From: Saprospiraceae bacterium | GTDB taxonomy: Bacteria > Bacteroidota > Bacteroidia > Chitinophagales > Saprospiraceae | Direction: 5' to 3' | Assembly: GCA_016714765.1 (NCBI GenBank) | Contig: JADKCF010000012.1 | Location: 77,925 to 141,924, forward strand | DNA length: 64,000 bases | Shown: piece after piece, positions 47,625 to 56,388 of the stretch | Layout: every line of letters starts with the position of its first letter | Position numbering within the stretch: the first letter of the stretch is position 1 | Made by a program: the position numbers and the translations under genes | Notes under the pieces: generated by a model | The model's input: the letters and a program-made list of their open reading frames with translations, nothing else | Database searches by the model: none | What the model was told of the DNA's origin: nothing

Positions 47625-48671
47625 ATGCAATCCAAAATATTAATCATCGAAGATAACAAAGATGTAAGAGAAAACATCGAAGAATTATTGCAACTATCAG
47701 GATATGAAGTCTTTACAGCTGAAAATGGGAAGCTGGGTACATCCAAAGCATTGGAAACCACCCCTGATTTGATATTGTGTGATATCATGATGCCGGAATT
47801 GGATGGATTTGGTGTATTACGCATTTTGTCTAATCACCCTACTACTATGGATATTCCGTTTATTTTTCTGACGGCAAAGACTGAGAAGGAGGATTTCCGC
47901 AAAGGTATGGGACTAGGTGCAGATGACTATATAACCAAGCCATATGATGATATCCAGCTTTTGGATACAATTGAGGTGAGATTAAAAAAGAGCCACCGAA
48001 TCAAAAACTCATTCGATAAGACCGGCAATGGCTTACAGAGATTCATCGATGAAGCTAAAGCTCAAAAGGAATTCGATAAGCTCTCAGAAAATCGGGAAGT
48101 CAGAAAATATCATAAGAAAGACGTCATATATGAAGCCGGCCAGTATCCAAAGTGGCTATACTTTGTAGCTTCAGGAAGCGTAAAGTCCTATCAGGTCAAT
48201 GATTTTGGTAAAGAATTTACAACCAATATCTACTCGAAAGGTGACTTTTTCGGTTTTATTCCACTTTTAAAATCAGAAAAATATCATGACAACGTCTCAG
48301 TCATTGATGATTGTGAATTGAGATTAGTACCGATAGAAGACTTCACTCTCTTGCTCTTTAATAACAGGGAGTTTTCTGCCAAATTCATCAAAATGCTCGC
48401 TAACCAATCTGAAGATGTAGAAAAACAGCTCATTGAAATGGCTTACAGCTCAGTCCGAAAAAGAGTAGCTAATGCCTTACTTAAATTTAGTGAATCCAAA
48501 CACGCTACAACGATGTCCATACTTAGGGACGACATTGCCAGCCTTGCCGGTACTGCCAAGGAAACAACCATCAGGACACTTTCTGATTTCAAAGCAGAAG
48601 GGCTCATTTCTATCGATGAAAATAAGATAGAGTTACTTAAAATAGACAAGTTAAAAAACATGCCCCAATAA
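47625..48671 (+). CDS. Receiver-Crp/Fnr fusion response regulator
   Basis: 348 residues. The receiver (1-122) has the acidic pair Glu9-Asp10, phosphoacceptor Asp53 (ILCDIMMPELDG), FLTAKTEKE and DYITKPYDD. It is joined directly to a cNMP-binding beta-roll (GSVKSYQVNDFGKEF, IYSKGDFFGFIPLL), a long dimer helix, and a winged helix. The recognition helix AKETTIRTLSDF keeps the Glu and Arg spaced as in CRP/FNR, predicting TGA/TCA half-sites. No N-terminal Fe-S cysteines occur, so it does not sense oxygen itself. Partner of the FixL-like kinase. Confidence 0.9.
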   Translation: MQSKILIIEDNKDVRENIEELLQLSGYEVFTAENGKLGTSKALETTPDLILCDIMMPELDGFGVLRILSNHPTTMDIPFIFLTAKTEKEDFRKGMGLGADDYITKPYDDIQLLDTIEVRLKKSHRIKNSFDKTGNGLQRFIDEAKAQKEFDKLSENREVRKYHKKDVIYEAGQYPKWLYFVASGSVKSYQVNDFGKEFTTNIYSKGDFFGFIPLLKSEKYHDNVSVIDDCELRLVPIEDFTLLLFNNREFSAKFIKMLANQSEDVEKQLIEMAYSSVRKRVANALLKFSESKHATTMSILRDDIASLAGTAKETTIRTLSDFKAEGLISIDENKIELLKIDKLKNMPQ

Positions 48672-48695
48672 GGATGAGATATATCATTTTTGGTA

Positions 48696-48709
48696 TTGAT
48701 TTGCATCAT
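48696..48709. promoter_or_regulatory. FNR/FixK-type box upstream of the second CBS gene
   Basis: TTGAT-TTGC-ATCAT matches the FNR/FixK consensus at nine of ten positions. Its centre is 29.5 bp upstream of the -7 element at 48732, exactly the spacing seen at the CBS-USP-LOG promoter. A weaker ATGAG-ATAT-ATCAT palindrome lies 22 bp further upstream. Confidence 0.65.
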
Positions 48710-48731
48710 ACAAACTCTTTTCTATTGTAAT

Positions 48732-48739
48732 TATTTTTG
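48732..48739 (+). promoter_or_regulatory. Promoter of the second CBS gene, -7 element
   Basis: TATTTTTG matches TAnnTTTG. Start near 48746, leader about 21 nt to ATG 48767. Confidence 0.55.
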
Positions 48740-48766
48740 CTTTGTTGTTTTTAAAACAGGTGTTAT

Positions 48767-49204
48767 ATGAGTGTCATCGAAATAACAGGTTCTGTCTCTT
48801 TGATCATGACAAAGCAACCCTTGTGTGTGACAAAAAATCACACATTAGATGATGTACGTAACTTGATGGAGCAAAAAAACATTAGACACATACCGGTTAT
48901 AGACGATGGTAAATTGGTAGGTATTTTGAGCAAAACTGATCTGGAAAAATTAAGTTTGCTGGATAAAAGTGTCTCCCAATCGATGAGTACAGAGCATTTT
49001 ATGACCAAAGGAGTACATGCTCTTCAGCAGGATGATTCTATCAAGGATGCTGCAGAATTGTTAAGTTTAGGCTCTTACCATGCTTTACCTGTTTTGGATG
49101 GAGAAATGGTAGTAGGTATAGTGACAAGTACAGATTTGATTGATTTTCTTTTAAATCATCACAAATATTTGTTTAGAAATTACAGTTTACCATCAATAGA
49201 CTAA
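48767..49204 (+). CDS. Paired CBS-domain protein
   Basis: 145 residues, one Bateman module: LIMTKQPLCVTKNHTLDDV to LVGILSKTDLEKLSL, then HFMTKGVHALQQDDSIKDA to VVGIVTSTDLIDFLL. Intact and the same size and layout as the CBS protein at 45723-46164. It has no partner domain, so it acts as a free nucleotide-sensing module, perhaps on the adjacent Trk channel or a shared target. Preceded by an FNR-like box and followed by a terminator. Confidence 0.9.
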   Translation: MSVIEITGSVSLIMTKQPLCVTKNHTLDDVRNLMEQKNIRHIPVIDDGKLVGILSKTDLEKLSLLDKSVSQSMSTEHFMTKGVHALQQDDSIKDAAELLSLGSYHALPVLDGEMVVGIVTSTDLIDFLLNHHKYLFRNYSLPSID

Positions 49205-49251
49205 AAATATTTGATAGAAGTATAGATTGTTGATCTAATTGTTTTGATTTT

Positions 49252-49290
49252 AAGAGGCAGCATAAAAGGTGGTGCCTCTTTTTTTTTTAT
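49252..49290 (+). terminator. Intrinsic terminator
   Basis: Stem AAGAGGCA (49252-49259) with TGCCTCTT (49273-49280) and a long T run. It closes the kinase-regulator-CBS unit and separates it from trkH. Confidence 0.85.
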
Positions 49291-49295
49291 TCATT

Positions 49296-49313
49296 TGGCA
49301 ACAAATTTTGCCA
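49296..49313. promoter_or_regulatory. Inverted repeat upstream of the trkH promoter
   Basis: TGGCAA-N6-TTGCCA is a perfect palindrome overlapping the expected -33 region of the trkH promoter (-7 TATATTTG at 49332-49339). Possible operator. Confidence 0.4.
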
Positions 49314-49331
49314 TAATTAAATAAAGCACCA

Positions 49332-49339
49332 TATATTTG
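49332..49339 (+). promoter_or_regulatory. trkH promoter, -7 element
   Basis: TATATTTG, perfect match. TTTG at 49307-49310 could be the -33 element at a 21-nt spacing. The leader to ATG 49383 is about 37 nt. Confidence 0.55.
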
Positions 49340-49382
49340 ACCTTTTTATTGGAGGAAAAAGTGTAAACTTAAAAGCAAATTA

Positions 49383-51166
49383 ATGATTTCATTTCTCGAA
49401 TTAGGTGACAAATATTTTAAATTGACTACCAATTTAATTTTTGTTTTGGCCATGATCATCATTTCGGGACAGATATTCAGTACCGAATACGTCCTGAAAA
49501 TCTCCAACAGTTTTATTTTGTCTACAAACCGCTCAATTTCATCTTCAGTTTGTGCTCCGTTCTGATAAGCTATTATCTTTTTATTACGACCAAAAACATA
49601 TTCATCAAAATTGCAAGAGTCATCTTCCTCATCATTTCCTTTGTCTACCTGATCGTCTCTATATTTTGGATGTTCAATATGATGACCCAAAGCCTGGATG
49701 TGGCTGGATTTAGGATGTTTCTTTCATTTTTTATTGGTTTTATGGCTATTTCATTCAAGATAGCCAGTTTGGGCAATTCAAACATTCATCCAGCCTTGCT
49801 TTTTATACTGAGTTTCATTTTTCTGATATTGTTTGGTACTCTTTGTCTGATGCTGCCGGCTGCATCTTATAAGAATGTAAGTTTTCTTCAGGCTTTATTT
49901 ACGTCTACCAGTGCTGTGACAGTCACCGGGCTGGCAGTATTGGACACAGGTAAAGACTTCAGCTTGTTTGGTCAGACAGTAATTGTCATACTTTTGCAGC
50001 TTGGCGGTTTAGGTGTATTGACCATTACCAATATATTTGCCTTGATTTTTAAATCATCGTCTTCCTTCCGCAATAGAATGATGGTCAGCGACATGATCAA
50101 AGAACTCGACAATAAAAATACGTTTTCTACACTTTTTAAGATCATAGCTTTTACAGTCGGTGTGGAGTTACTCGGTGCCGTCCTGATATATATATCGATT
50201 TCAAATGTAGACAATGTCACTAACAACCCTGCTTTTTTTTCCATTTTCCACTCTGTATCAGCATTTTGCAATGGAGGTTTCTCTACCCTCTCCAATTCAT
50301 TGTATGAAGAATCAGTCAGGTTTAATTATTTTTTACACCTTATCATCAGTTGGCTTATCATATCCGGGGGACTGGGGTATTCTGTGATGATCAACCATTA
50401 TGTACTCATAAAAAACTGGACATTTGGAAAATTGGCTTCTATTCATTCACTAGGTTTTACATATAGAAAAGAACTTGCCCGCACCAGTACCAATAGCAGA
50501 ATCATACTCATCACCACTTTTAGCTTGCTCATATGTGGTACCCTGCTCTTCCTGTTTTCAGAATACAACGGCACACTCAAAGAGCATGAAAGCCTTTTTG
50601 GAAAAATTGTGGTATCTTTTTTCAACTCCACAACACCTCGTACTGCAGGCTTTAATAATATCAATATGGGAGAGATGAGTATTCCGGCTTTTATGCTCGT
50701 AATGGCTCTCATGTGGATTGGCGCCTCCCCAGGTTCTACAGGTGGTGGTATAAAAACGACAACTTTTGCCGTGGCATTATTAAACTTATGGGCACAGATC
50801 AGAGGCAAAGAGACAGTTGTGGTGAAAAATAAAGAGATTCCATCCACAGCCATCAATCAGGTCAATGCGGTCATCCTTCTGTCCATTTTTGCCATCAGCT
50901 TTGGAACATTCCTATTAGCATTTTTTCAGCCGGAAATGCTATTTAAAGACTTATTATTTGAGTGTATTTCTGCTTATTCTACGGTAGGTCTCAGTGTCGG
51001 CATCACCCCTTCACTGCAGCCCAATAGTCATGTCGTGCTTATCATTCTGATGTTTTTGGGGCGGGTCAGTTTTCTGACTTTTCTGATAGGTATTTTCAGC
51101 CGACTATTTAATGATGAAAAAAGCTGTCTGCCATATTATCCTAAAGAAAGTGTTTTTATAAATTAA
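49383..51166 (+). CDS. trkH: TrkH/KtrB-type potassium channel subunit, frame-shifted near the N-terminus
   Basis: Potassium uptake pore of about 594 residues. The four selectivity loops are TSTSAVTVTGLAVLD, FCNGGFSTL, STTPRTAGFNN and AYSTVGLSVGIT, each with the filter glycine. Extra N-terminal helices precede them, as in Bacteroidetes homologues. The frame moves at four T, 49511-49514. Five gives ISNSFYFVYKPLNFIFSL, joining the helices from ATG 49383. trkA follows after 18 nt and encodes its gating partner. Confidence 0.9.
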
Positions 51167-51184
51167 CCATAATTATTCAACATA

Positions 51185-51880
51185 GTGAAAAAGAAAATAA
51201 TTGTAATAGGCCTGGGCAATTTTGGCGGTAACCTCGCTATAAAACTCACTGAAGACGGTCATGAAGTATTTGGTGTGGATAAAAGTCCTTCTAAAGTGGA
51301 CAACTTACAGCGTAAAATAAATCACGCTATAGGTCTGGATACAAGCGAAGAATCATCCATCAATCACCTCCCTTTGGATGATACTGATATTGTGGTCATT
51401 GCCATTGGCGAAAATGTGGGTGCCTCCATCACTACAACAGCGCTCATTAAAAAGCATTTTACAGGCAGAATATTGGCCAGGTCATTGACCCCAGTACATA
51501 AAACTGTCCTGGAAGCCATGCAAATAGAAGAAATCATAGAACCGGAGGCTGAATATGCACACGAACTGTCCAACAGACTCATGGTAAAAGGTACCGTAAA
51601 GAGTATGGAACTGCATGGAGATTACGAAATCGTAGAGGTAAAAATACCGCGTAAAATTGTAGGCATGACCCTTGGAGATCTCGATATCAAGAAAAAATTT
51701 AATGCTCATATTGTCACCGTCATAAAACAATCAGAGAAGAAAAATTTTCTTGGCAGTGCCTCCATGGAACAAAAAGTGCACGGCATCCTGCATTCTATCT
51801 ACCAATTTGAAGCCAATGATTTGCTGATTGTATTCGGTACTAAGGTCAATATAGACAAGTTTATAGAAGAAAATATCTGA
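51185..51880 (+). CDS. trkA: TrkA/KtrA potassium channel regulatory subunit
   Basis: 231 residues, GTG start. RCK N-terminal Rossmann fold with VIGLGNFGGNLAIKLTEDGH and the nucleotide-binding acid in FGVDKSPSK, then an RCK_C domain (VEVKIPRKIVGMTLGDLDI). One copy of each domain, as in KtrA. It forms a ring under TrkH and gates it by nucleotide binding. Intact and co-directional with trkH. Confidence 0.93.
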   Translation: MKKKIIVIGLGNFGGNLAIKLTEDGHEVFGVDKSPSKVDNLQRKINHAIGLDTSEESSINHLPLDDTDIVVIAIGENVGASITTTALIKKHFTGRILARSLTPVHKTVLEAMQIEEIIEPEAEYAHELSNRLMVKGTVKSMELHGDYEIVEVKIPRKIVGMTLGDLDIKKKFNAHIVTVIKQSEKKNFLGSASMEQKVHGILHSIYQFEANDLLIVFGTKVNIDKFIEENI

Positions 51881-52928
51881 TCATTCTTTTTGTAGCCTCT
51901 CGATTACTTTGTCGATCAAAGCTTTGCCTTCAGTTGAAAACTTGCTGAAGTCGTTGCTGCTGTAAGCCTGTAAAGCCAGCATAAAGTTATCTGCCATGAT
52001 CTCATCAGGATGGATGATATATTGTGTATTGTCTTTGATTTTTTTGAAAAAGGATGGTGTACTGTTCAGAGGAATCGTCGTTTTACCCACTGCATCAGAT
52101 TCGACTTCATAGGCTTTTGGTTGATCCTTCAGTTTATATAGATCAAAATTTAAATAAATCAAAAAACATTTGGTTGTCATTTCTGTATGATGTAAATCTG
52201 CTGGTGATCAATGGAATGGCTTTTTCTATCCCATTTGGCCCTTCCAGCTCTATCAAATATTGGTATGAAATACCATCAGGATTGGTCAGAAGCTTTTTGC
52301 TTACCGCTTCATTGAGTTGAACAGTTTTGTCAGCTTTTTTAAATCCTACCAGGCTATACAGGTCATTTCTGAGGGCCGGATTATTTCTGGACAATATATG
52401 AAAAACCTCATGAATCATAACTGGTAGTTGTTCAGATACAGCTGGAGAAGGAAAAATATTTTCAGGTACCATGATGTTATTGCCCCGAGTATAATATACA
52501 TCTTTGCCATAATGATTGGTTTTTACTTTTATCAGCCTGATATCCCCCGGAAAAATGCGTGGGCTTATGGTATCACAAAGCTTTTTAACCTTGTAGAAAA
52601 TATCGGACATCACTAACTTTTCTTCAGTTGTCCATGATTTTACCTCACTTTTCAGAAATGCCTTATACGCTGTAAGTGCGTTTTCCCTACTCACGAATGC
52701 CGTCGTTTTTTTCATTTGAATCTCTATGTCCAACTTGGAAATCTGATCGTAAAAACCATCCTTATCATCCTGAATGATGGCTGATGCCGCCTTTGTGCTA
52801 TCCAAAAAAACCACTAATGCGGGTTTGACTGAAGTTGCGGTTTCCTTATTCATTCTGCAGGATGCGATAGCCAACAGGCAAATCACTCCAACTATCGACT
52901 TTCTAAAAAATCCATGCCCATATTTCAT
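51881..52928 (-). CDS. HExxH metalloprotease-like lipoprotein, frame-shifted
   Basis: About 349 residues. Signal peptide with lipobox AIASC (from ATG 52928; an in-frame start at 53009 would put 27 residues before the signal). The zinc motif is MIHEVFHILSRN (HEVFH). A downstream NTQYIIHPDEIMADNFML could supply the third ligand. The frame moves near 52143-52149, where one base fewer joins FFDLFKFDLYKLKDQ. No family recognised beyond the gluzincin-like motif. It converges on trkA with no gap. Confidence 0.65.
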
Positions 52929-53065
52929 ACAATTTAAGACCGGGCAAATATCGACTTTTATTTTTAAGAAAGGCCTGATAGCACAGTAAATAATAATTTT
53001 CAACATCAATAATTATCCTGAAAACTATTTTATCATATTATCGTTAATTGCTGATTCCAATAATA

Positions 53066-53668
53066 ATGAAAGCCATGATACCACCAGGCAGAAATCTAAT
53101 CCACCCACATTTCATCATCATAACACTAATCATAGCAGGAATCACAGCATTGTTTCTGGGGTTCACCGGTGCATACATTTACAGCAGGGTTCAGCAAGGT
53201 ATAGCTCCTGTGCAAATTCCTTCCCTATTTTACTTCAATACTTTACTCATCGTAGCCAGCAGCATTACATTGATTTATGCCAAAAAATGTTACGAAAATG
53301 ACGATAGCTTAATGTTTAAAGTGTCATTGTGGTGTACACTTCTGCTCACAATAGCTTTCCTGATCATGCAGATCAAAGCCTGGGACCAGCTCACTGCTGC
53401 TAATGCCGGCTTGACTTCGAGTACTTTGGCATCTTATATGTATTTGATTTCAGGACTACATTTTTTGCATCTGGTGGCTGGCATACCCTTTTTAGGTTAT
53501 TTTTTATACAATATGCATATAAGGATGAAAGATCCTGTTACTGTTTTGGTATATTTCATTGATCCTGAGAGAAAAAGATCATTGCGTATCCTCAATATTT
53601 ACTGGCATTTTTTAGATGCACTGTGGATCTACCTGATACTTTTTTTTCTTGTAAACTATATGATATAA
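53066..53668 (+). CDS. Haem-copper oxidase subunit III-like protein
   Basis: About 201 residues, five hydrophobic helices, with the subunit III pattern FLGFTGAYIYSRVQQG, SGLHFLHLVAGIPFLGYF and YWHFLDALWIYLI. This is the short, five-helix form of subunit III. No subunit I, II or IV is adjacent, so it is orphaned here. Subunit III stabilises the oxidase and proton uptake. TTG 53048 is an alternative start. The ATPase gene follows 50 nt later. Confidence 0.85.
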   Translation: MKAMIPPGRNLIHPHFIIITLIIAGITALFLGFTGAYIYSRVQQGIAPVQIPSLFYFNTLLIVASSITLIYAKKCYENDDSLMFKVSLWCTLLLTIAFLIMQIKAWDQLTAANAGLTSSTLASYMYLISGLHFLHLVAGIPFLGYFLYNMHIRMKDPVTVLVYFIDPERKRSLRILNIYWHFLDALWIYLILFFLVNYMI

Positions 53669-53718
53669 ATTCTGTTGCTTCATTTGTACATCATTTTTGA
53701 AAAATAAATCCATCCACC

Positions 53719-55176
53719 GTGTCAAAAATCACCAATTTAGGTCAGCTCAGAGCTTCAGGCTATGTTTCAAAATCTATCAAGCAGGAAATGAGAGATAACC
53801 TGATCCGAAAAATTAAAAACAAAGAGAAGGTTTTTGAAGGTATTTTGGGGTTTGACGACACCGTGTTGCCTGATATAGAAAGAGCCATATTATCCAGGCA
53901 TAATATCCTCCTGCTAGGATTACGTGGTCAGGCAAAAACCAGGATTGCCCGATTGCTCACTACCCTTCTGGACGAATACATACCTGTCGTAGAAGGTTCG
54001 GAACTCAATGATGACCCCATGCATCCCCTGTCCAGATTTGCCAAAGATCTAATTGCCGAAAAAGGTGATAATACACCTGTAGCATGGGTACACAGATCTG
54101 AAAGGTATGTAGAAAAATTGGCGACACCTGATGTAAGTATTGCAGACCTCATAGGCGATGTAGATCCGATCAAGGCTGCTACCCTAAAATTGCCTTATTC
54201 TGACGAAAGAGTGATACATTTTGGGTTGATACCAAGATCCCACAGGTCTATATTTGTGATCAATGAGTTACCTGATCTACAAGCAAGAATACAGGTCTCT
54301 CTTTTTAATATCCTCCAGGAAGGTGATCTGCAGATCAGAGGTTTTAAGCTGAGGTTACCTTTGGATATTTCATTTGTGTTTACCGCCAATCCAGAGGATT
54401 ACACCAACAGGGGAAGTATCATCACACCTCTCAAAGACAGAATAGAAAGCCAGATACTCACCCACTACCCAAGGAGCATAGAGACATCCATGTCTATCAC
54501 CGGACAGGAAGCATCTATTCTTTCGGATGTTCAAAAAGCAGTCAACATCCCTTATATCCACAGGAAACTGATAGAACTGATCAGTTTTAATGCTCGTGAG
54601 AGTGAATATGTGGATGCTAAGAGCGGCGTATCTGCCAGACTTAGCATTTCAGCCCTTGAAAACCTATATAGCACCGCTGAAAGAAGAATGCTTCATAATG
54701 GCGAAACCTCCACAAGCACGCGAATTACAGATTTCTGGGGCGTCATACCAGCCATCACAGGTAAGGTAGAGCTGGTATATGAAGGTGAGCAGGAAGGGCC
54801 ATACAATGTAGCCATGCAGCTCCTTTTTAAGTCTGTGAAAGAGTTGTTTCTCGAAACATTTCCCAACCCCAATCAAAAGCTCAAACGAGATATAAAGGAT
54901 GAATATGGCGTAATAAAAGCCTGGTTTTCAGGAGGCAACAACATAGAAATATTGAATGATGATGCCGATTCAGTTTTTGATAAACATATCACGCAGGTGG
55001 CAGGTCTCCAAAAATTTACAGAATCCTATATAAAACATGGTGATGAACTTTTACCTATGATGGAATTAGTACTATTTGGTCTTTCTGAATCCGAAGTAAT
55101 AGGTAAAAATATCATGGAAAACAGCTTACATTTTTCTGATCCTTTGTCTGATATTTTCAATGATCTGAACAATTAA
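53719..55176 (+). CDS. MoxR/Mg-chelatase-like AAA+ ATPase
   Basis: 485 residues, GTG start. Walker A is LLLGLRGQAKTRIARLL, with a degenerate G-x4-GKT form (GQAKT). HRSIFVINELPDLQARIQVSLFNILQEGD includes Walker B (FVINEL), and VFTANPEDYTNRGSIITPLKDR contains sensor 1 and the arginine finger region. These proteins act as chaperones loading metals or assembling complexes, often with a VWA protein, but no VWA gene is adjacent. Intact. The oxidase gene upstream hints at complex assembly, which is inference. Confidence 0.87.
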   Translation: MSKITNLGQLRASGYVSKSIKQEMRDNLIRKIKNKEKVFEGILGFDDTVLPDIERAILSRHNILLLGLRGQAKTRIARLLTTLLDEYIPVVEGSELNDDPMHPLSRFAKDLIAEKGDNTPVAWVHRSERYVEKLATPDVSIADLIGDVDPIKAATLKLPYSDERVIHFGLIPRSHRSIFVINELPDLQARIQVSLFNILQEGDLQIRGFKLRLPLDISFVFTANPEDYTNRGSIITPLKDRIESQILTHYPRSIETSMSITGQEASILSDVQKAVNIPYIHRKLIELISFNARESEYVDAKSGVSARLSISALENLYSTAERRMLHNGETSTSTRITDFWGVIPAITGKVELVYEGEQEGPYNVAMQLLFKSVKELFLETFPNPNQKLKRDIKDEYGVIKAWFSGGNNIEILNDDADSVFDKHITQVAGLQKFTESYIKHGDELLPMMELVLFGLSESEVIGKNIMENSLHFSDPLSDIFNDLNN

Positions 55177-55315
55177 ACCAACATTTTAGATAATAAGAAT
55201 GCATTATAAAAATAGTACTTTTTCTAATGTGACTTTCACGAATATCTGCGTCACAACAAAGTGAATAAAATAATTATTCAGTTTAAGAATATTCCATAAT
55301 CAAAAAACAAAAACA

Positions 55316-55657
55316 ATGAGCAAATTTGACGAAATGGTAGCCTTATATGAAGGTGAACTAAAAACACTAAAAATTGCATTTGATGCAGATTTATTAAGAA
55401 AAGTAACTAAAGGTTGCGGTCCAGTTATTTACCTTCCGGATGCTTCTAAAGTATCTTCAAGTGATCAAGGTGAATTGGACAGAGTTAAAACCAACTTCCT
55501 TATTAAAAAATTGGGTCTTACAGACGGACCGGATCTGGATAAAGGCATCAAAGCAGCTATCGACGCTATCGGCTCATCTAACAAAAATAAGTATAGAGCA
55601 ATATTCTACTATCTTTTAGTAAAACACTTCAAGAAAGAGTCAGTATATAACGGATAA
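55316..55657 (+). CDS. DUF2853 family protein
   Basis: 113 residues, mostly helical, with LRKVTKGCGPVIYLPDASKVS and NKYRAIFYYLLVKHFKKES, which match the DUF2853 family. Cytoplasmic, function unknown. It is an isolated unit with its own terminator. An inverted repeat TGAATAA-N5-TTATTCA lies at 55262-55280 in the upstream region, which otherwise (55177-55315) shows no clear promoter. Confidence 0.82.
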   Translation: MSKFDEMVALYEGELKTLKIAFDADLLRKVTKGCGPVIYLPDASKVSSSDQGELDRVKTNFLIKKLGLTDGPDLDKGIKAAIDAIGSSNKNKYRAIFYYLLVKHFKKESVYNG

Positions 55658-55687
55658 AATGCTTCTTCAACATTTAATCTTTATAAA

Positions 55688-55724
55688 AAGGTGCAATGAT
55701 TCAGTTCTTTGTGCCTTTTTTTTT
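55688..55724 (+). terminator. Intrinsic terminator
   Basis: Stem AAGGTGCA (55688-55695) with TGTGCCTT (55710-55717), including two G-U pairs, then a T run. Ends the DUF2853 gene. Confidence 0.8.
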
Positions 55725-55848
55725 CAAAGCACATACTTTGATACCCAAAACAACAACTTAGCTATAATATGGAGCATTTCTTTTAAACTTTAACAAAAAA
55801 ATACAGTCAAATAAACACAAAGACGAGAGTCCAATAAATAAAATACAT

Positions 55849-55856
55849 TACTTTTG
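55849..55856 (+). promoter_or_regulatory. Redoxin gene promoter, -7 element
   Basis: TACTTTTG matches consensus. The predicted start, about 55861-55863, coincides with the ATG at 55861, implying a leaderless message. Confidence 0.5.
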
Positions 55857-55860
55857 TAGA

Positions 55861-56382
55861 ATGGGAAGTATTAAACATTTCATATTGAGTGTTTTAGTGT
55901 CGTTTTTTGCGTTGGAGACACAAGCTGGTGATAGTATAACTGTCTACATCTTTCTACTTGACGAGTGCAGGATATGTCAGGAAATATCCCCTGAACTCAA
56001 TTCCATATATGATACTTACAAAAACAAATACTCCTTTTGCGGCATCTTCCCCAATTTTTCTTCCAAACAAAAGGGCATTGATAAGTTTAAGGAAAAATAT
56101 AAAATCATGTTTTATACAAAAACGGATTACTTCAAGACATTAACTCATAAATTTAAGGCAAGTGTCCTGCCCGAAGTCGTCATCTGGAATGAAACTACCA
56201 AACAAATAGAGTACAGAGGTGCCGTCAATGATCTTTTTGTAACTCCGGGCAAAAGGCGCTCTTCTGCACGGAATCACTACCTCAAGGATGCTCTTGAAGC
56301 GCTTAACAAAGGAGAAAGACCCGCTATCCAACAAACAGACCCCATAGGTTGTTATATCAATTTAAATGACAGTTTTAATTAA
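55861..56382 (+). CDS. Exported thioredoxin-like (redoxin) protein
   Basis: 173 residues with a signal peptide (FILSVLVSFFALETQAG). A thioredoxin fold has CRIC in the redox position (LLDECRICQEISPELN). Its end carries KASVLPEVVIWN, the segment RGAVNDLFVTPGKRRSSARN and the terminal PIGCYI, marks shared by redoxins encoded beside cytochrome c-type copper monooxygenases. The next gene is such an enzyme, only 6 nt on, so it may supply electrons or mature its thiols or copper. Confidence 0.85.
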   Translation: MGSIKHFILSVLVSFFALETQAGDSITVYIFLLDECRICQEISPELNSIYDTYKNKYSFCGIFPNFSSKQKGIDKFKEKYKIMFYTKTDYFKTLTHKFKASVLPEVVIWNETTKQIEYRGAVNDLFVTPGKRRSSARNHYLKDALEALNKGERPAIQQTDPIGCYINLNDSFN

Positions 56383-56388
56383 TTATTT

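Noticed and set aside
48674..48687. Second FNR-like palindrome ATGAG-ATAT-ATCAT
   Set aside because: Two or more mismatches and not at the 29.5-bp distance from the -7 element. Kept only as a note beside the stronger box.
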